Part shown: positions 7,878 to 16,844 of the stretch, piece after piece | How the letters are laid out: every line of letters begins with the position of its first letter | Numbering within the stretch: the first letter of the stretch is position 1 | From: Mesorhizobium loti | GTDB taxonomy: Bacteria > Pseudomonadota > Alphaproteobacteria > Rhizobiales > Rhizobiaceae | DNA: 64,000 bases | Direction: 5' to 3' | NCBI GenBank assembly: GCA_002356515.1 | Contig: AP017605.1 | Coordinates: 496,001 to 560,000, forward strand | Notes under the pieces: model-generated | The model's database searches: none | Told to the model about the DNA's origin: nothing | Seen by the model: the letters and a program-made list of their open reading frames with translations, nothing else | Program-made: the position numbers and the translations under genes

Positions 7878-10508
7878 ATGACAGCCTTTCGGAGAAATTG
7901 GGAGGTCGTTCTACTTTGGCTTCGGGTATTATGGGTTTGCCGAATAGCCGCCCTCAGCATGGGGTTGGGCTTTCTACTTTTCCTGTGGGCAGAGCCCGCC
8001 CATGACTTGTTCATGGAGGCGGGCTCAAACAGTCGTTACTGGTTCGTTTTTTTCTTGTTCGTCTTCGCCTGGGCGCTAATCGTTCACTATGCGAGCCGTA
8101 AAGTTGTTCAGCAGCAGGCCTGGGCGGCGCAAGGACAGGTGCCGCTTTCTCCGACCGCTTTGGCGGCGCTCAGAACCAAATACGCGCTTCCGGCAACCGT
8201 CATACCGCGCCTGCTTGGCTTTGCCTGCTTTGCGGCGGTTGGCGTCGGCATCTGGCGAGCGCGGAGCGACCTTGGGGCAGTATCGCAGGCGATGGGCGGC
8301 TCCTTTCACGATCCTGTGGCCAAGCTGTTGCCATGGCTCTGCTTGGTGGCGACGATCTATCTTGGCTATGTTGTCGCGCGCCGCGGCTTCGTTGGCGGCA
8401 CCGGTGGGTCATGGAAGGTCTTTCTGTACCATTCCGCTACCGGCAAGAACGCATCGCTGCTGACCGAGGCCAAGCTTCTCTGGTTTGCCGATCTCCTCAC
8501 GAGCCGCGGACGGCAAAGACGGGGGCCCGGCAAGTTGCATTGGGACTATCTTGCCCTGGCTTTGTTGGCGGCCCAGATCCTTGGCTGGCTTCTTATCCTC
8601 TTTTTCCCACTGCCTTTCGCTTCAGCCTTTCCGCGCGCCCTGTTTGTGGTGCTTATGTTGGCTGCGCCGGTATCCCTTTTGGCTTTCCTGTCAGCCGCCT
8701 CGCACCAAACCCGTTTCCCGGTTCCGAGCGCGATAATCGCCATTTGTCTCGTGCTGACCGGTCTCACCTCGTCTTTTCATGACATTAGATTACTGTCCGC
8801 CGACGTTGGCGTCGTCGATCAAAGGCAGGACTTGAAGAGCGCCCTGTATGGCTGGGCGGCACTCAACTGCCCGTCCACACCATTGGAGCTCTGTCACGAA
8901 ACACCAATTATCGTCGCGACGGCCGGAGGGGCGAGCAGGGCAGCCTTTTTCACCGCGACAGTGGTTGGCGATCTTCTGGACAATACCCCGAAATTCGGCC
9001 AGCGCCTGTTCGCGTTCTCCGGCGTATCGGGCGGGTCGGTTGGTGCCGTCATGATAAGGGCTGCTCTTGTGCAAGCATCCTCGGCTTCGACGACGCCCTG
9101 CAACAAAAAGAACGAGAACGACTGGCTGTGGTTCAGGCACCAGGCGCCTCCCAACAACTGGCGCGAATGCCTGCAGTCGCTGACTGCAGGTGATTTTCTC
9201 TCGCCTGCCTTCATCGGCTTGGCGTTTCGGGATCTCTTCGGCTTTCTCCCACTGCCGACCTTCGATGACCGTGCGGCTCTTCTCGAGAAGGCCATAGAAG
9301 CCCGTTACGACCTGGTGGTCGGAGGGGATGGACCAGCTCCAGACAGTGGCGACCATCCGCTCGGCACCGAAAAACCCAGTCCCCTTGAAAATCCCCTGGG
9401 GCGACTCAAGGAGGCTACAGGATGGCAGCCGCTTCTGTTCCTCAATGCCACTTCAGCGGCGACTGGACGCAGGGTTATCGCCGCAGACATTCTGCCAGTC
9501 TTCCAAAACGGCAATCAGGCCTTTCGCCTGTTTCCCGAGGCGTTCGACTTGTTCGATATGCTCCGCGTTGCCGACAATGCGCACTGCCGAGACGCCGTGG
9601 CTGTTTCGGGACAGAATTCGCAGGCAAAGTGCTACAAGCAGGTTCGGCTCTCCACTGCCGGCGTCGCAAGCGCCCGGTTTCCTGTAATTTCGCCGCAGGC
9701 CATCGTGCGTGGCGATTCCGGTACGGTCGATGGCCTGGTTGATGGCGGCTATTTTGAGAATGACGGATTGACGACGGCACGCGAGTTGGCAGAAGCGATC
9801 CACACCGTCGCGGACAATCTCCAACCGATCATCATCGAGATAACCAACGCCCCTGTCCCGGACGAGGACGAGCAATCTTGTAACCCGAGCCCCGTGCGCA
9901 ATCTTCCGGCGAGCGAGGTTCAGGCCGTTGCCTTAGGGGATGTCATTGCGCTAGACGACGGCACGTCAAATTCCGATCAAAAACCGGCGTACAGAACCCT
10001 GGCGGCAGAACCAGGGCATGGCAAAGACGGTCAACTTTGCAATCCGAAGGCGAAAATAACGTGGCACGACGCTTTGACCGGCCCTTTCAAGGCCTTGGAG
10101 GGCACGCTTGGCGGTCATGCGGCCGAAGCGTATCTTGCGGCCGAAAACGATGCGCAGCTGCACATCTTGAGCTTCTTCAGGTTCCAAGTCTTTCATAGCT
10201 TACCCATGCTGGACGACAGCGAGGCCAGTCTTGGGGATAAATTGCCTGGGACAGAGACGTGTTCGCTGGCCGGGCCGTCCCGGCCTGCCGGCAAGCAGAG
10301 GGTAGATGACCTATCAATGAGCTGGTGGCTGTCTGACGCGGTACAAGCTTATCTCGACCGCCAACTCTGCCAGAACGGCAATCAACGACAGTATCGTGCC
10401 TTGCAGGCGTGTTTGGCCGCCACGGATTCGCCTAGCCGCGACGAGACCTGCTTACGTTCGTCGAGCGTCGTAGCCCTGTCACATGATTCGAGAACCGAGA
10501 CCCAGTAG
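7878..10508 (+). CDS. Multi-spanning membrane patatin-like phospholipase (876 aa)
   Basis: The ATG at 7878 is chosen because GGAGGA stands 4-9 bases before it; an in-frame TTG at 7845 has none. The N-terminal 300 residues hold about seven hydrophobic segments (about 20-38, 53-72, 108-126, 148-166, 223-243, 252-272, 283-298). The C-terminal half is a patatin fold: oxyanion loop GGASR (350-354), nucleophile elbow GVSGG with Ser384, and the Asp of DGG at 622. Patatins hydrolyse acyl lipids with a Ser-Asp dyad. The long spacing between elbow and DGG holds Cys-rich, extracellular-looking insertions. It stands alone with no partner gene. Lipid remodelling or a membrane-damaging effector are both possible. 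Confidence 0.8.
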   Translation: MTAFRRNWEVVLLWLRVLWVCRIAALSMGLGFLLFLWAEPAHDLFMEAGSNSRYWFVFFLFVFAWALIVHYASRKVVQQQAWAAQGQVPLSPTALAALRTKYALPATVIPRLLGFACFAAVGVGIWRARSDLGAVSQAMGGSFHDPVAKLLPWLCLVATIYLGYVVARRGFVGGTGGSWKVFLYHSATGKNASLLTEAKLLWFADLLTSRGRQRRGPGKLHWDYLALALLAAQILGWLLILFFPLPFASAFPRALFVVLMLAAPVSLLAFLSAASHQTRFPVPSAIIAICLVLTGLTSSFHDIRLLSADVGVVDQRQDLKSALYGWAALNCPSTPLELCHETPIIVATAGGASRAAFFTATVVGDLLDNTPKFGQRLFAFSGVSGGSVGAVMIRAALVQASSASTTPCNKKNENDWLWFRHQAPPNNWRECLQSLTAGDFLSPAFIGLAFRDLFGFLPLPTFDDRAALLEKAIEARYDLVVGGDGPAPDSGDHPLGTEKPSPLENPLGRLKEATGWQPLLFLNATSAATGRRVIAADILPVFQNGNQAFRLFPEAFDLFDMLRVADNAHCRDAVAVSGQNSQAKCYKQVRLSTAGVASARFPVISPQAIVRGDSGTVDGLVDGGYFENDGLTTARELAEAIHTVADNLQPIIIEITNAPVPDEDEQSCNPSPVRNLPASEVQAVALGDVIALDDGTSNSDQKPAYRTLAAEPGHGKDGQLCNPKAKITWHDALTGPFKALEGTLGGHAAEAYLAAENDAQLHILSFFRFQVFHSLPMLDDSEASLGDKLPGTETCSLAGPSRPAGKQRVDDLSMSWWLSDAVQAYLDRQLCQNGNQRQYRALQACLAATDSPSRDETCLRSSSVVALSHDSRTETQ

Positions 10509-11502
10509 TATCATCTACGCCGAGTCATCGTCAGGAAAGAGACTACCAGGAAAGCTGGGTCTATAGGTCCATCGTGACTACGCGGTTGTTCGAGAAATCG
10601 CTCCAACCAATAAGGCCAGCATGAAATCCGGCGTTGTCACCTGATCGGTCCCTTCGATCTACCGGTGATATCGCCCGTATCCGGGAGAGCCGTCTCAGTG
10701 TTGGAGATCAACCGTTCGAAACGGCCATCCCATCGGTGCGGCGCCGGCGAACTACAAGATCGACGAGGTCAGCTTCGAAATTGGCAAGATCGAAAACCAT
10801 ATTGACTCCTCGATGACCAAGCCGGATGCCGGCTGGCCGGTCGGCACCTACCGGGTGCAGATCGCGGTTGACGGCACGCTGAAGGAAACGGTCGACTTTT
10901 CCTTGAAGTGACCGGGGCGTGTCAGGCGACCCCTGCCTCAATCTCTTTCATCAGCGCACGCAATTCAGCTGGCACAAGACAGAAAGTTCGAAAAGCTTCC
11001 AAGAACCCCAGGGCAATTGGAGGCCAGATCGAACGTTGCGTCCCACGGACATCGTAGCGAACGTCCGCAATGAAGCGGCAATTGTCGGCGGCAAAAGGGG
11101 GTTCGAATCGGACTGTCGGCGGCTCCGTCGTGGGAACGAAAAAAGAAGAGAAGCAGAACTTTCGTGTGCGATTTTTGCACACGCCATCTCGTAACTAGTT
11201 GATTGTATTTATGTATCTGCCTCATCCATCATGGGTGCAATGGCTATGCTATGTGATTGGTATTGCTTCATTTTTATAATAGCTCAACTGGCTAGCTCAC
11301 ACCGAGCGCACACGAGAGACAGTCCTTCGGCGCGACCATACGCGACTCTAGGCAACAGATGCTGAACGGCAGACCGGCCTCGGCGAGCCGCTCATTTCTC
11401 GGAACCTTCGGCGAACCAACCGACCCTCATATCGACGACATGAGCGACGTAGGCAAGTCCCCTCGCCGCTCCAAGGCCGCCGCCCTCGTTTCGACGGAGC
11501 GT
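10509..11502. other. Gene-poor region, partly degenerate
   Basis: About 1 kb separates the patatin stop from the flotillin terminator. Apart from a C-terminal gene remnant at 10732-10911 I see no gene. Bases 11180-11300 are clearly richer in A+T than the surroundings, which suggests a junction of sequence of different origin. Short open frames on both strands (10922-11182 minus, 10919-11194 plus) lack recognisable content. Confidence 0.45.
10732..10911 (+). pseudogene. C-terminal remnant of a small secreted-type protein
   Basis: The frame ending with TGA at 10909-10911 reads ANYKIDEVSFEIGKIEN then a segment containing SSMTKPDAGWPVGTYRV and a tail VDGTLKETVDFSLK. It looks like the last 55 or so residues of a real protein: alternating strands, typical codon choice, and a natural end. 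No start codon with a ribosome site precedes it, and the upstream codons (10678-10731) look random. The family is not recognised; a periplasmic beta-sandwich domain is the impression. Confidence 0.5.
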
Positions 11503-11531
11503 AAAATGGGCCGGTACAATCGGCCCATTTT
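11503..11531 (-). terminator. Rho-independent terminator of the flotillin gene
   Basis: A perfect 11-bp stem (AAAATGGGCCG / CGGCCCATTTT) with a 7-base loop lies 3 bases beyond the flotillin stop on the minus strand. Read in that direction the stem ends in TTTT. It could act in both directions. Confidence 0.85.
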
Positions 11532-11534
11532 CAA

Positions 11535-13595
11535 TCAATCCTCATCAACGGATTCCTCCTCAACGGCTTCCGGGATCGCATCCGGCAGCTTTTGCGGTCC
11601 AACCCGGTCGGCAACGAGCATCGAGAGCATCATCTCGACAAGGCCATTGGCGGCCCCCTTCTCGCCACCGGTAGCGCCGATCTGGATCTGCGGCACGATC
11701 GGCAGCCTGCCATTCTCGATCGCCTCGGCGAAGCGCATGAGAACCTGCGCGTTGACCTGATAGTCCGGGCCGCCGAAGGCCGCCACCTTCTTCTCGGTGG
11801 CCTCGGCCTCCGCCAGACCGATGGCGCGCACCCTCTCGGCATCTGCAAAACCGGTCGCCTTGATGCGTTCGGCATCGGCAAGCGCGATAGCCTTGATCAT
11901 GTCGGCCTCGCCCTGGCCGCCGAGACGCACCTTCTCGGCCTCTGCCTTGGCCGTGACCTGGATGGTTTCCGCCTGCTGGCGGGTGCGGGCGAGTTGCGCC
12001 TTGCCCTCGTTCTCGCTGATCTCGATGGTAAGGGCCGACGTCGTGATCTTGGCTTGCTGTTCAGCGAGCGCCTCCTTTTCACGCAATGTGCGTTCCTGAA
12101 TGGCCGCCTTCTCTTGCAATTTATAAGTCTCGACTTTTTCGACTGCGATCTGGCGCTCGCGCAGCTGGACCAGGATCTGCTCTATGCCGTTCTGGCCATC
12201 GGCGGCACGGGGCGTACCAATCAACACTTCCTGCAGCTCGAGGCTGTAGGAATTGAATTTTTCGCGCATCTCCTCGCCCGATTTGCGCTGGATATCGCTA
12301 CGCTCCTGCAAAAGCTGGATCAGCGTCTTTGTCTGGGCGATGTTCTTGAAGTAAGCGGAAACCATCGGGTCGAGCGTTTGTTCGACCAGCCGCTTAATGT
12401 CACCGAAACGCTGCACCACGAGCGGCGCCTTCATATAGTCGATATGCACGACGACGGAGAGCGGCAGCACCGGCTCGAACGCATCCTTGGTGATCAACGA
12501 CACTTCAGACAGGTTCTCGTCCAGCCGGTGTTCGCCAAATTGCTCCTTCGTCCATTTGAGCACGAAGTTGGTGGTCGGCACGATGATGATTTTGCCGGCA
12601 AAGGTATTGAACGCATACTTGCCTGGCAGCAGTGGCGCTGACCAGACACCGCGTGCGCCGATTTCGACCAGCTCGCCGTGACGGTATGCCTGCCCGGATA
12701 TATCCGTGCCATGGCGGCCGTTATAGGAGACGACGACACCCACCGTGCCAACGTCGATGATCGTCTTGTTGACCAGTTCGACGGTCGCGAAAATGCGGTT
12801 GAGGAAGTAGCTACCGTCGGCCAGCACCTGCAGCTGCCGGCCACGGTAGCCACCGGCATTGAGAAACTTCTCCGGGTCCTGAAAATTGTTGTGGAAGTTC
12901 GGGTCGGTCGGATCGTTGGCGACGGTCGGTGCGATGATCTCGCCGTCCGGCAGGGCCGGACCGTCATGGATGGTGACGATGCCGATCATGTCCTCGGCAT
13001 TATGGATGACGACCGGCTCAAAGCCGCCCCGCTCCGAGATCATGCTGGACATATTGGCAAAAAGACTTTGTTCCGACGAGCTCAGATTGATGGCATAGAT
13101 CGACTGGGCGGTCAGCACGACGAATTGTGCAAGATTGATGGCGTAGGTGCCTTCACGCAAGATCTTGCGCTGCGGTCCCTTCTGTCCGCTTTTTTCGAGA
13201 AAGCCGCGCACATCCTGGAAATCATCTGCTTCGGTGTTGGAAGCCAGTGTCTGCGTCGGCGGCAGCGGCTTGCCATCACGGGCGAAGACATAGCCGATCT
13301 GACCCTGCGGGATGGTGACGAGATTGGCGCGATGCATCGAATATTGGAACGGCATGAAGAAATGCAGGCCGCCGCGCACGACTTCCGGCTGGTAGCCTGC
13401 CTCACGGTTGAGCGCGATGAAGCCATTGCTGACGGAGCCGCGGAAGCTCCATAGTTTTTCCAGGACGCCGAGCCTGTCGTTTGGGATGTAGCGGACCACG
13501 CCGCTCCACCAAAACAGGATTGCCAGCACGATGACCAGCACGGCCGCCTCGATCGCCGTCCATTCCATCGGGCCGAGATATTGTAGGGCTTCCAT
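11535..13595 (-). CDS. Flotillin-like SPFH/band 7 membrane protein (686 aa)
   Basis: The ATG at 13595 is used because AGGAGAG lies 6-12 bases upstream; the frame extends to 13700 but without a ribosome site. An N-terminal helix (residues 13-33) is followed by a long SPFH/band 7 region. A coiled coil rich in Ala, Glu and Lys (KAEAEKVRLGGQGEADMIK, ALADAERIKATGFADAERV) occupies the last 200 residues, typical of flotillins, with a conserved-looking tail NAQVLMRFAEAIENGRLPI. Such proteins oligomerise into membrane microdomain scaffolds. It is monocistronic, with its own terminator. Its partner is unknown; bacterial flotillins often pair with NfeD, which is absent here. Confidence 0.8.
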   Translation of the reverse strand: MEALQYLGPMEWTAIEAAVLVIVLAILFWWSGVVRYIPNDRLGVLEKLWSFRGSVSNGFIALNREAGYQPEVVRGGLHFFMPFQYSMHRANLVTIPQGQIGYVFARDGKPLPPTQTLASNTEADDFQDVRGFLEKSGQKGPQRKILREGTYAINLAQFVVLTAQSIYAINLSSSEQSLFANMSSMISERGGFEPVVIHNAEDMIGIVTIHDGPALPDGEIIAPTVANDPTDPNFHNNFQDPEKFLNAGGYRGRQLQVLADGSYFLNRIFATVELVNKTIIDVGTVGVVVSYNGRHGTDISGQAYRHGELVEIGARGVWSAPLLPGKYAFNTFAGKIIIVPTTNFVLKWTKEQFGEHRLDENLSEVSLITKDAFEPVLPLSVVVHIDYMKAPLVVQRFGDIKRLVEQTLDPMVSAYFKNIAQTKTLIQLLQERSDIQRKSGEEMREKFNSYSLELQEVLIGTPRAADGQNGIEQILVQLRERQIAVEKVETYKLQEKAAIQERTLREKEALAEQQAKITTSALTIEISENEGKAQLARTRQQAETIQVTAKAEAEKVRLGGQGEADMIKAIALADAERIKATGFADAERVRAIGLAEAEATEKKVAAFGGPDYQVNAQVLMRFAEAIENGRLPIVPQIQIGATGGEKGAANGLVEMMLSMLVADRVGPQKLPDAIPEAVEEESVDED

Positions 13596-14060
13596 CTCTT
13601 CTCTCCTGTGGGGCACGCGGGTTCGTCCACCCGACGGCCACCGGGTTGGTGTTGATTGATGAAGCGGGGAGCTTGCGCACCGGCACGCTCGACGCACCAA
13701 GGGCGTGTCGAACGTTTGGGCTGCTCATTGTGTGGAAAACGACCGCGCGTCCCGAGTCCCCAGTGAGGGGAAGCGTGGCCGTGAGCTATCTCACATCGGT
13801 GTTGCCTTGATAGACATAACGGCAGATGACGTAGGGATCGCGCCAACAGGTTTAAAGATATTCCGCACGGAAATCGTATAAGTATTTTCCAATCAAAGGC
13901 GAGGACACAACTCGACGAAGGCTGGACTGATCCCAAAACGTCCGCTGGTTGCGGCCTGCACGTCGGAGGCGTTTGTCGGCCTCATGAAGTATAGTCTGCC
14001 AGATTCCTCAGTCACGATTCCCTCCTTCAAAGCGCCGCGAAACGCACGCGTGGAAAATTT
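13596..14060. other. Intergenic region upstream of the flotillin gene
   Basis: The 465 bases should hold the flotillin promoter on the minus strand. I see no consensus sigma-70 pair I would defend, no RNA gene and no convincing coding frame. A 275-codon minus-strand frame (13112-13936) runs through here but overlaps the flotillin gene in another frame and is not believed. Confidence 0.4.
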
Positions 14061-14351
14061 TCAAGCGCCGAACACGAAAATTGCAACTATGCCAACAGCC
14101 AAAAAGACCGAAGAAATCCATGCAACTGTCTTATATGGCCTGATAACTTTATTTCGTTCCCGTATAAACTCATGTGTAATTTCTTTACTTTCCCAATCTA
14201 TACGAACTTTTCCCGCTCCATCATTGTGTGCGAACAATCCATACCCTTTGTGTTTCTTCACGAGCAAATGGTCCCTGGTGTTTAACACCATCATGGACAC
14301 CCCCCATGAAATCATCGGCACCAGGAAAATCAGGGCCTTGACCGCGGTCAC
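14061..14351 (-). CDS. Small two-helix membrane protein (96 aa)
   Basis: Two GTG starts are possible, at 14357 and 14351. The second is preferred because GAGGGAGG then stands at proper distance. The product begins with a helix (about residues 4-22), has a charged middle (HLLVKKHKGYGLFAHNDGAGKVRIDW) and ends in a second helix (KTVAWISSVFLAVGIVAIFVFGA). The family is not recognised and no partner gene is adjacent. The balanced helix-loop-helix pattern and the start signal make it credible. Confidence 0.6.
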   Translation of the reverse strand: MTAVKALIFLVPMISWGVSMMVLNTRDHLLVKKHKGYGLFAHNDGAGKVRIDWESKEITHEFIRERNKVIRPYKTVAWISSVFLAVGIVAIFVFGA

Positions 14352-14357
14352 CGACAC

Positions 14358-14949
14358 GCCTCCCTCGCGGCTAGATCATTCCAGCGGCTAGCTTCCTCGC
14401 AAAGGTCAAAGCCAGCCCTTTCATCTGCAAGGTAAGCTTGCTGCATGCCCGCAAGACACCCAGTGACGTTACGCCGGACTGGGGGTTTTGCTCTACCTCC
14501 AGGCCCGTCAACGGTCTGATGAAACGACTTTTTCGGCCCGGATGCGCGAGCAGCGACGACCCAGTAGAGAACCAGGCTTGCCGGCCGCCGAACCATCAGA
14601 AGAGGCAATCGATAGAGCGCTGGCCGGCCAACCCTTAGGTCGAGCCCTGCCCCCTTCTGCAGGCGCGCACGAAATCGATAATGCCAAGCGTAGTGCCCGA
14701 CACCATGAAACTCTCCGCCGCTCTTCTGGGATTGCTGCAATTGCCGCCGCCCTGCAATAAAATCGGTAACATATCCGTGATCACCTGTTAAGGACCTGCG
14801 AAGAAACAGACCAAGAAAACCTTTGCTCTATTCATAAGGATGATCTAATTTACACTTTGATGTATTGTACAAGTATGAGTGTGGCTTATTTCCCAAGCTG
14901 AGGAATCAGCTAGTTCCGAAAGGCGCCAAGTATTTAAGGAGCTGCCGTC
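14358..14949. other. Intergenic region with no supported gene
   Basis: About 590 bases lie between the small membrane protein and the NTF2-like gene. A minus-strand frame (14348-14740) overlaps the start of the membrane protein and has a random-looking, Arg-rich product. The last 80 bases are AT-rich and probably contain the promoter of the gene at 14950. No RNA or repeat is recognised. Confidence 0.4.
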
Positions 14950-15315
14950 ATGAACGATCCGAACGCGGGAAAGCCCGCCTACGACCCGCAGCAGCTGGAG
15001 CCCATGCTGATAGCGCGACAGCATGCGGGCGATATCGACGGCATGGTCGCGCTGTTCGAGGCGGATGCGGTGATCGACTGCGGCGACGGACGTTTTCTGC
15101 GCGGCCGCGAAGCCATTCGTGACTACTATGCCGAGATTGTCGCGTCTGGACGGAAGTTTGCCGTGGGAGAACAGCGCCCTGCCCTGATTTGCGGCGGCCT
15201 CGCGCTCACCTCGACCCGGCTTCCCGACGGCGACGTCACCAGCGAGGTTGCCCGGCGGCAAAGCGACGGCTCCTGGCTTTGGGTGATCGACCGCTATTCC
15301 GTCGCTTGGGATTGA
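14950..15315 (+). CDS. NTF2-like/SnoaL-like domain protein (121 aa)
   Basis: AAGGAG lies 9-14 bases before the ATG at 14950. The sequence has the cone-fold pattern of DUF4440/SnoaL proteins: an N-terminal helix with RQHAGDIDGMVALFEADAV, then CGDGRFLRGREAIRDYYAEI, and C-terminal strands ending in WLWVIDRYSVAWD. Members bind or turn over small molecules, and many are steroid-isomerase-like or of unknown function. It is a single gene; the next gene is convergent across a terminator. Nothing predicts the ligand. Confidence 0.75.
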   Translation: MNDPNAGKPAYDPQQLEPMLIARQHAGDIDGMVALFEADAVIDCGDGRFLRGREAIRDYYAEIVASGRKFAVGEQRPALICGGLALTSTRLPDGDVTSEVARRQSDGSWLWVIDRYSVAWD

Positions 15316-15382
15316 GCCTTTGGACCGAACCAACCGTCTGCGTCGTCCGGAAAACCGGCCGCCGACGTCCCGCAGACACATC

Positions 15383-15410
15383 AAAAACGCTGCGGCCGTG
15401 ATGGCCGCAG
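15383..15410 (-). terminator. Rho-independent terminator of the DUF982 gene
   Basis: The stem CTGCGGCC / GGCCGCAG (15390-15397 and 15403-15410) has a GTGAT loop. On the minus strand it is followed by CGTTTTTGA, so it ends the transcript of the gene at 15438-15740. On the plus strand there is no U-run. Confidence 0.7.
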
Positions 15411-15437
15411 TCGTTGCGTTCAGCAATCCGGGTGCGG

Positions 15438-15740
15438 CTACCGCCGCAGCGCGTATACGCTCGCCATGGTTTCGCCGTGGACGGGCAGCGCCATGTCGTC
15501 GTCCAGAAGCCGCGTGATCCGGGCAAAGCCGGTGAATGCCTTCCTGGCCTCTTCCGCCGACATTTGTCCCGACATGGCCGCCGAGCAGCAATTCAGCGCG
15601 CACTGATACACTGGCCCACGTCGTCCCGTCGGCCATTTACGCAAGAAAACCATCGCCTCGGCGACACTATCCACTTCTTCTACAGGGTGTCCCTGCCCGC
15701 GCGAGATCCGCACGGGCGAAAAGAAATGCAGGTAGTCCAT
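15438..15740 (-). CDS. DUF982 family protein (100 aa)
   Basis: This is a small soluble protein with the DUF982 pattern: VDSVAEAMVFLRKWPTGRRGP, then CALNCCSAAMSGQMSAEEARKAFTGFARITRLL. DUF982 genes are abundant in rhizobia and have no assigned biochemistry. It lies 111 bases downstream of the peptide ABC ATPase gene on the same strand, so it may be read from the same transcript, although the gap would allow its own promoter. Two adjacent Cys (NCC) are seen. Confidence 0.75.
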   Translation of the reverse strand: MDYLHFFSPVRISRGQGHPVEEVDSVAEAMVFLRKWPTGRRGPVYQCALNCCSAAMSGQMSAEEARKAFTGFARITRLLDDDMALPVHGETMASVYALRR

Positions 15741-15851
15741 CGTTTCCTCCCGGTCGATCGCGATGCCGCCCGATCGAACCTTGTGAAACGCACGGTCAGG
15801 CAGTTGGTTCCACCCAGAAAACAGATCTTTGAAAATTCTTTTGGCCGCCGG

Positions 15852-16844
15852 CTAAACCGTCGGGAAATGGCAAGCCACTTTGCGGCCGGGTCGATACTCC
15901 CTCAGCTCCGGCCGCTCGGTGCGGCAGCGCTCGACCGCGATCGGGCATCTCGGATGGAAACGGCAGCCGGATGGCGGCTTGAGCGGGCTCGGCACATCAC
16001 CGGTGAGGATGATGCGCTTGCGCGTCCCGCTGGGCGTCGTCTCGACGACCGGAACCGCCGAGATCAGCGCCTGGCTGTAAGGATGGGCCGGGGCGGCAAA
16101 CACCTCTTCCGCCGGCCCTTCCTCGACGATCGAGCCGAGATACATGACCGCGATGCGGGTCGACACCTGACGCACCACGGACAGGTCGTGGGCGATGAAG
16201 ATGTAGGTGAGGTTGAGCTTCTCCTGCAGGTCGGCGAGCAGGTTGACGATCTGCGCCTGTACCGACACGTCGAGCGCGGAGACCGGTTCATCCAGCACGA
16301 CCAGATCGGGATTGAGCGCGATGGCGCGCGCAATGCCGACGCGCTGGCGCTGGCCGCCGGAGAATTCATGGGGATAACGCATGACATGGTCGGGCAGCAG
16401 TCCGACGAGCTCGAACAGTTCGGCAACGCGCGCGGCGATCTCGCGAGAGGAAAGCTTGCCGTGGATGCGCAACGGCTCGGCCACCAGGTCGCCAACGCGC
16501 CGGCGCGGATTGAGCGAGGCAGACGGGTCCTGGAAGACCATTTGCAGGCGCCGCCGCAGCGGCCTCAGTTCGGACAGCGACTTCGAGGTGATGTCTTCGC
16601 CTTCGAACAGCAGCTCCCCATCTGTGATCTCGTAGAGCCTCACCAGGCAGCGCGCCAGCGTGGACTTGCCGCATCCGGATTCGCCGACCAGCCCGACCGT
16701 CTCGCCGCGCCGCACGGTGAGCGAGACATTGTCGACCGCGTGCACGGTTCGCTTGCCTTCGGCGGAAAAGCGAGAGCCGATCGAAAAACGCTTCCCCAGG
16801 CAACGCGTTTCGAGGATCGGGCTGTCGGTCATCGGTCCGCTCAT
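15852..16844 (-). CDS. Peptide ABC transporter ATPase, DppF/OppF type (330 aa)
   Basis: The ATG at 16844 overlaps the previous stop (ATGA). A GTG at 16865 in frame is a less likely start. The ATPase has Walker A GESGCGKST, signature FSGGQRQRVGIARA, Walker B LVVLDEPVSALD and switch HDLSVV. The C-terminal extension GCRFHPRCP...CRTERPELRE is the oligo/dipeptide-type CxxxxxxC region. It is the second ATPase of the importer with the gene at 16841-17800, powering uptake of peptides delivered by the binding protein at 19807-21468. Confidence 0.93.
   Translation of the reverse strand: MSGPMTDSPILETRCLGKRFSIGSRFSAEGKRTVHAVDNVSLTVRRGETVGLVGESGCGKSTLARCLVRLYEITDGELLFEGEDITSKSLSELRPLRRRLQMVFQDPSASLNPRRRVGDLVAEPLRIHGKLSSREIAARVAELFELVGLLPDHVMRYPHEFSGGQRQRVGIARAIALNPDLVVLDEPVSALDVSVQAQIVNLLADLQEKLNLTYIFIAHDLSVVRQVSTRIAVMYLGSIVEEGPAEEVFAAPAHPYSQALISAVPVVETTPSGTRKRIILTGDVPSPLKPPSGCRFHPRCPIAVERCRTERPELREYRPGRKVACHFPTV

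Noticed and set aside
10922..11182. Minus-strand 86-codon frame ending AELRALMKEIEAGVA
   Set aside because: The end looks protein-like, but the start has no ribosome site, the front is low-complexity, and I recognise no family. It could be another remnant.
11270..11310. tRNA-like TAGCTCAACTGGCTAGCTC stretch
   Set aside because: It resembles a D-arm by chance, but no acceptor stem, anticodon arm or T-arm can be folded around it.
11592..12641. 349-codon frame opposite the flotillin gene
   Set aside because: Repetitive Leu/Gly/Asp/Arg product is the reverse reading of the flotillin coiled coil.
14348..14740. Minus-strand 130-codon frame
   Set aside because: Overlaps the start of the better-supported small membrane protein; Arg-rich and without domain.
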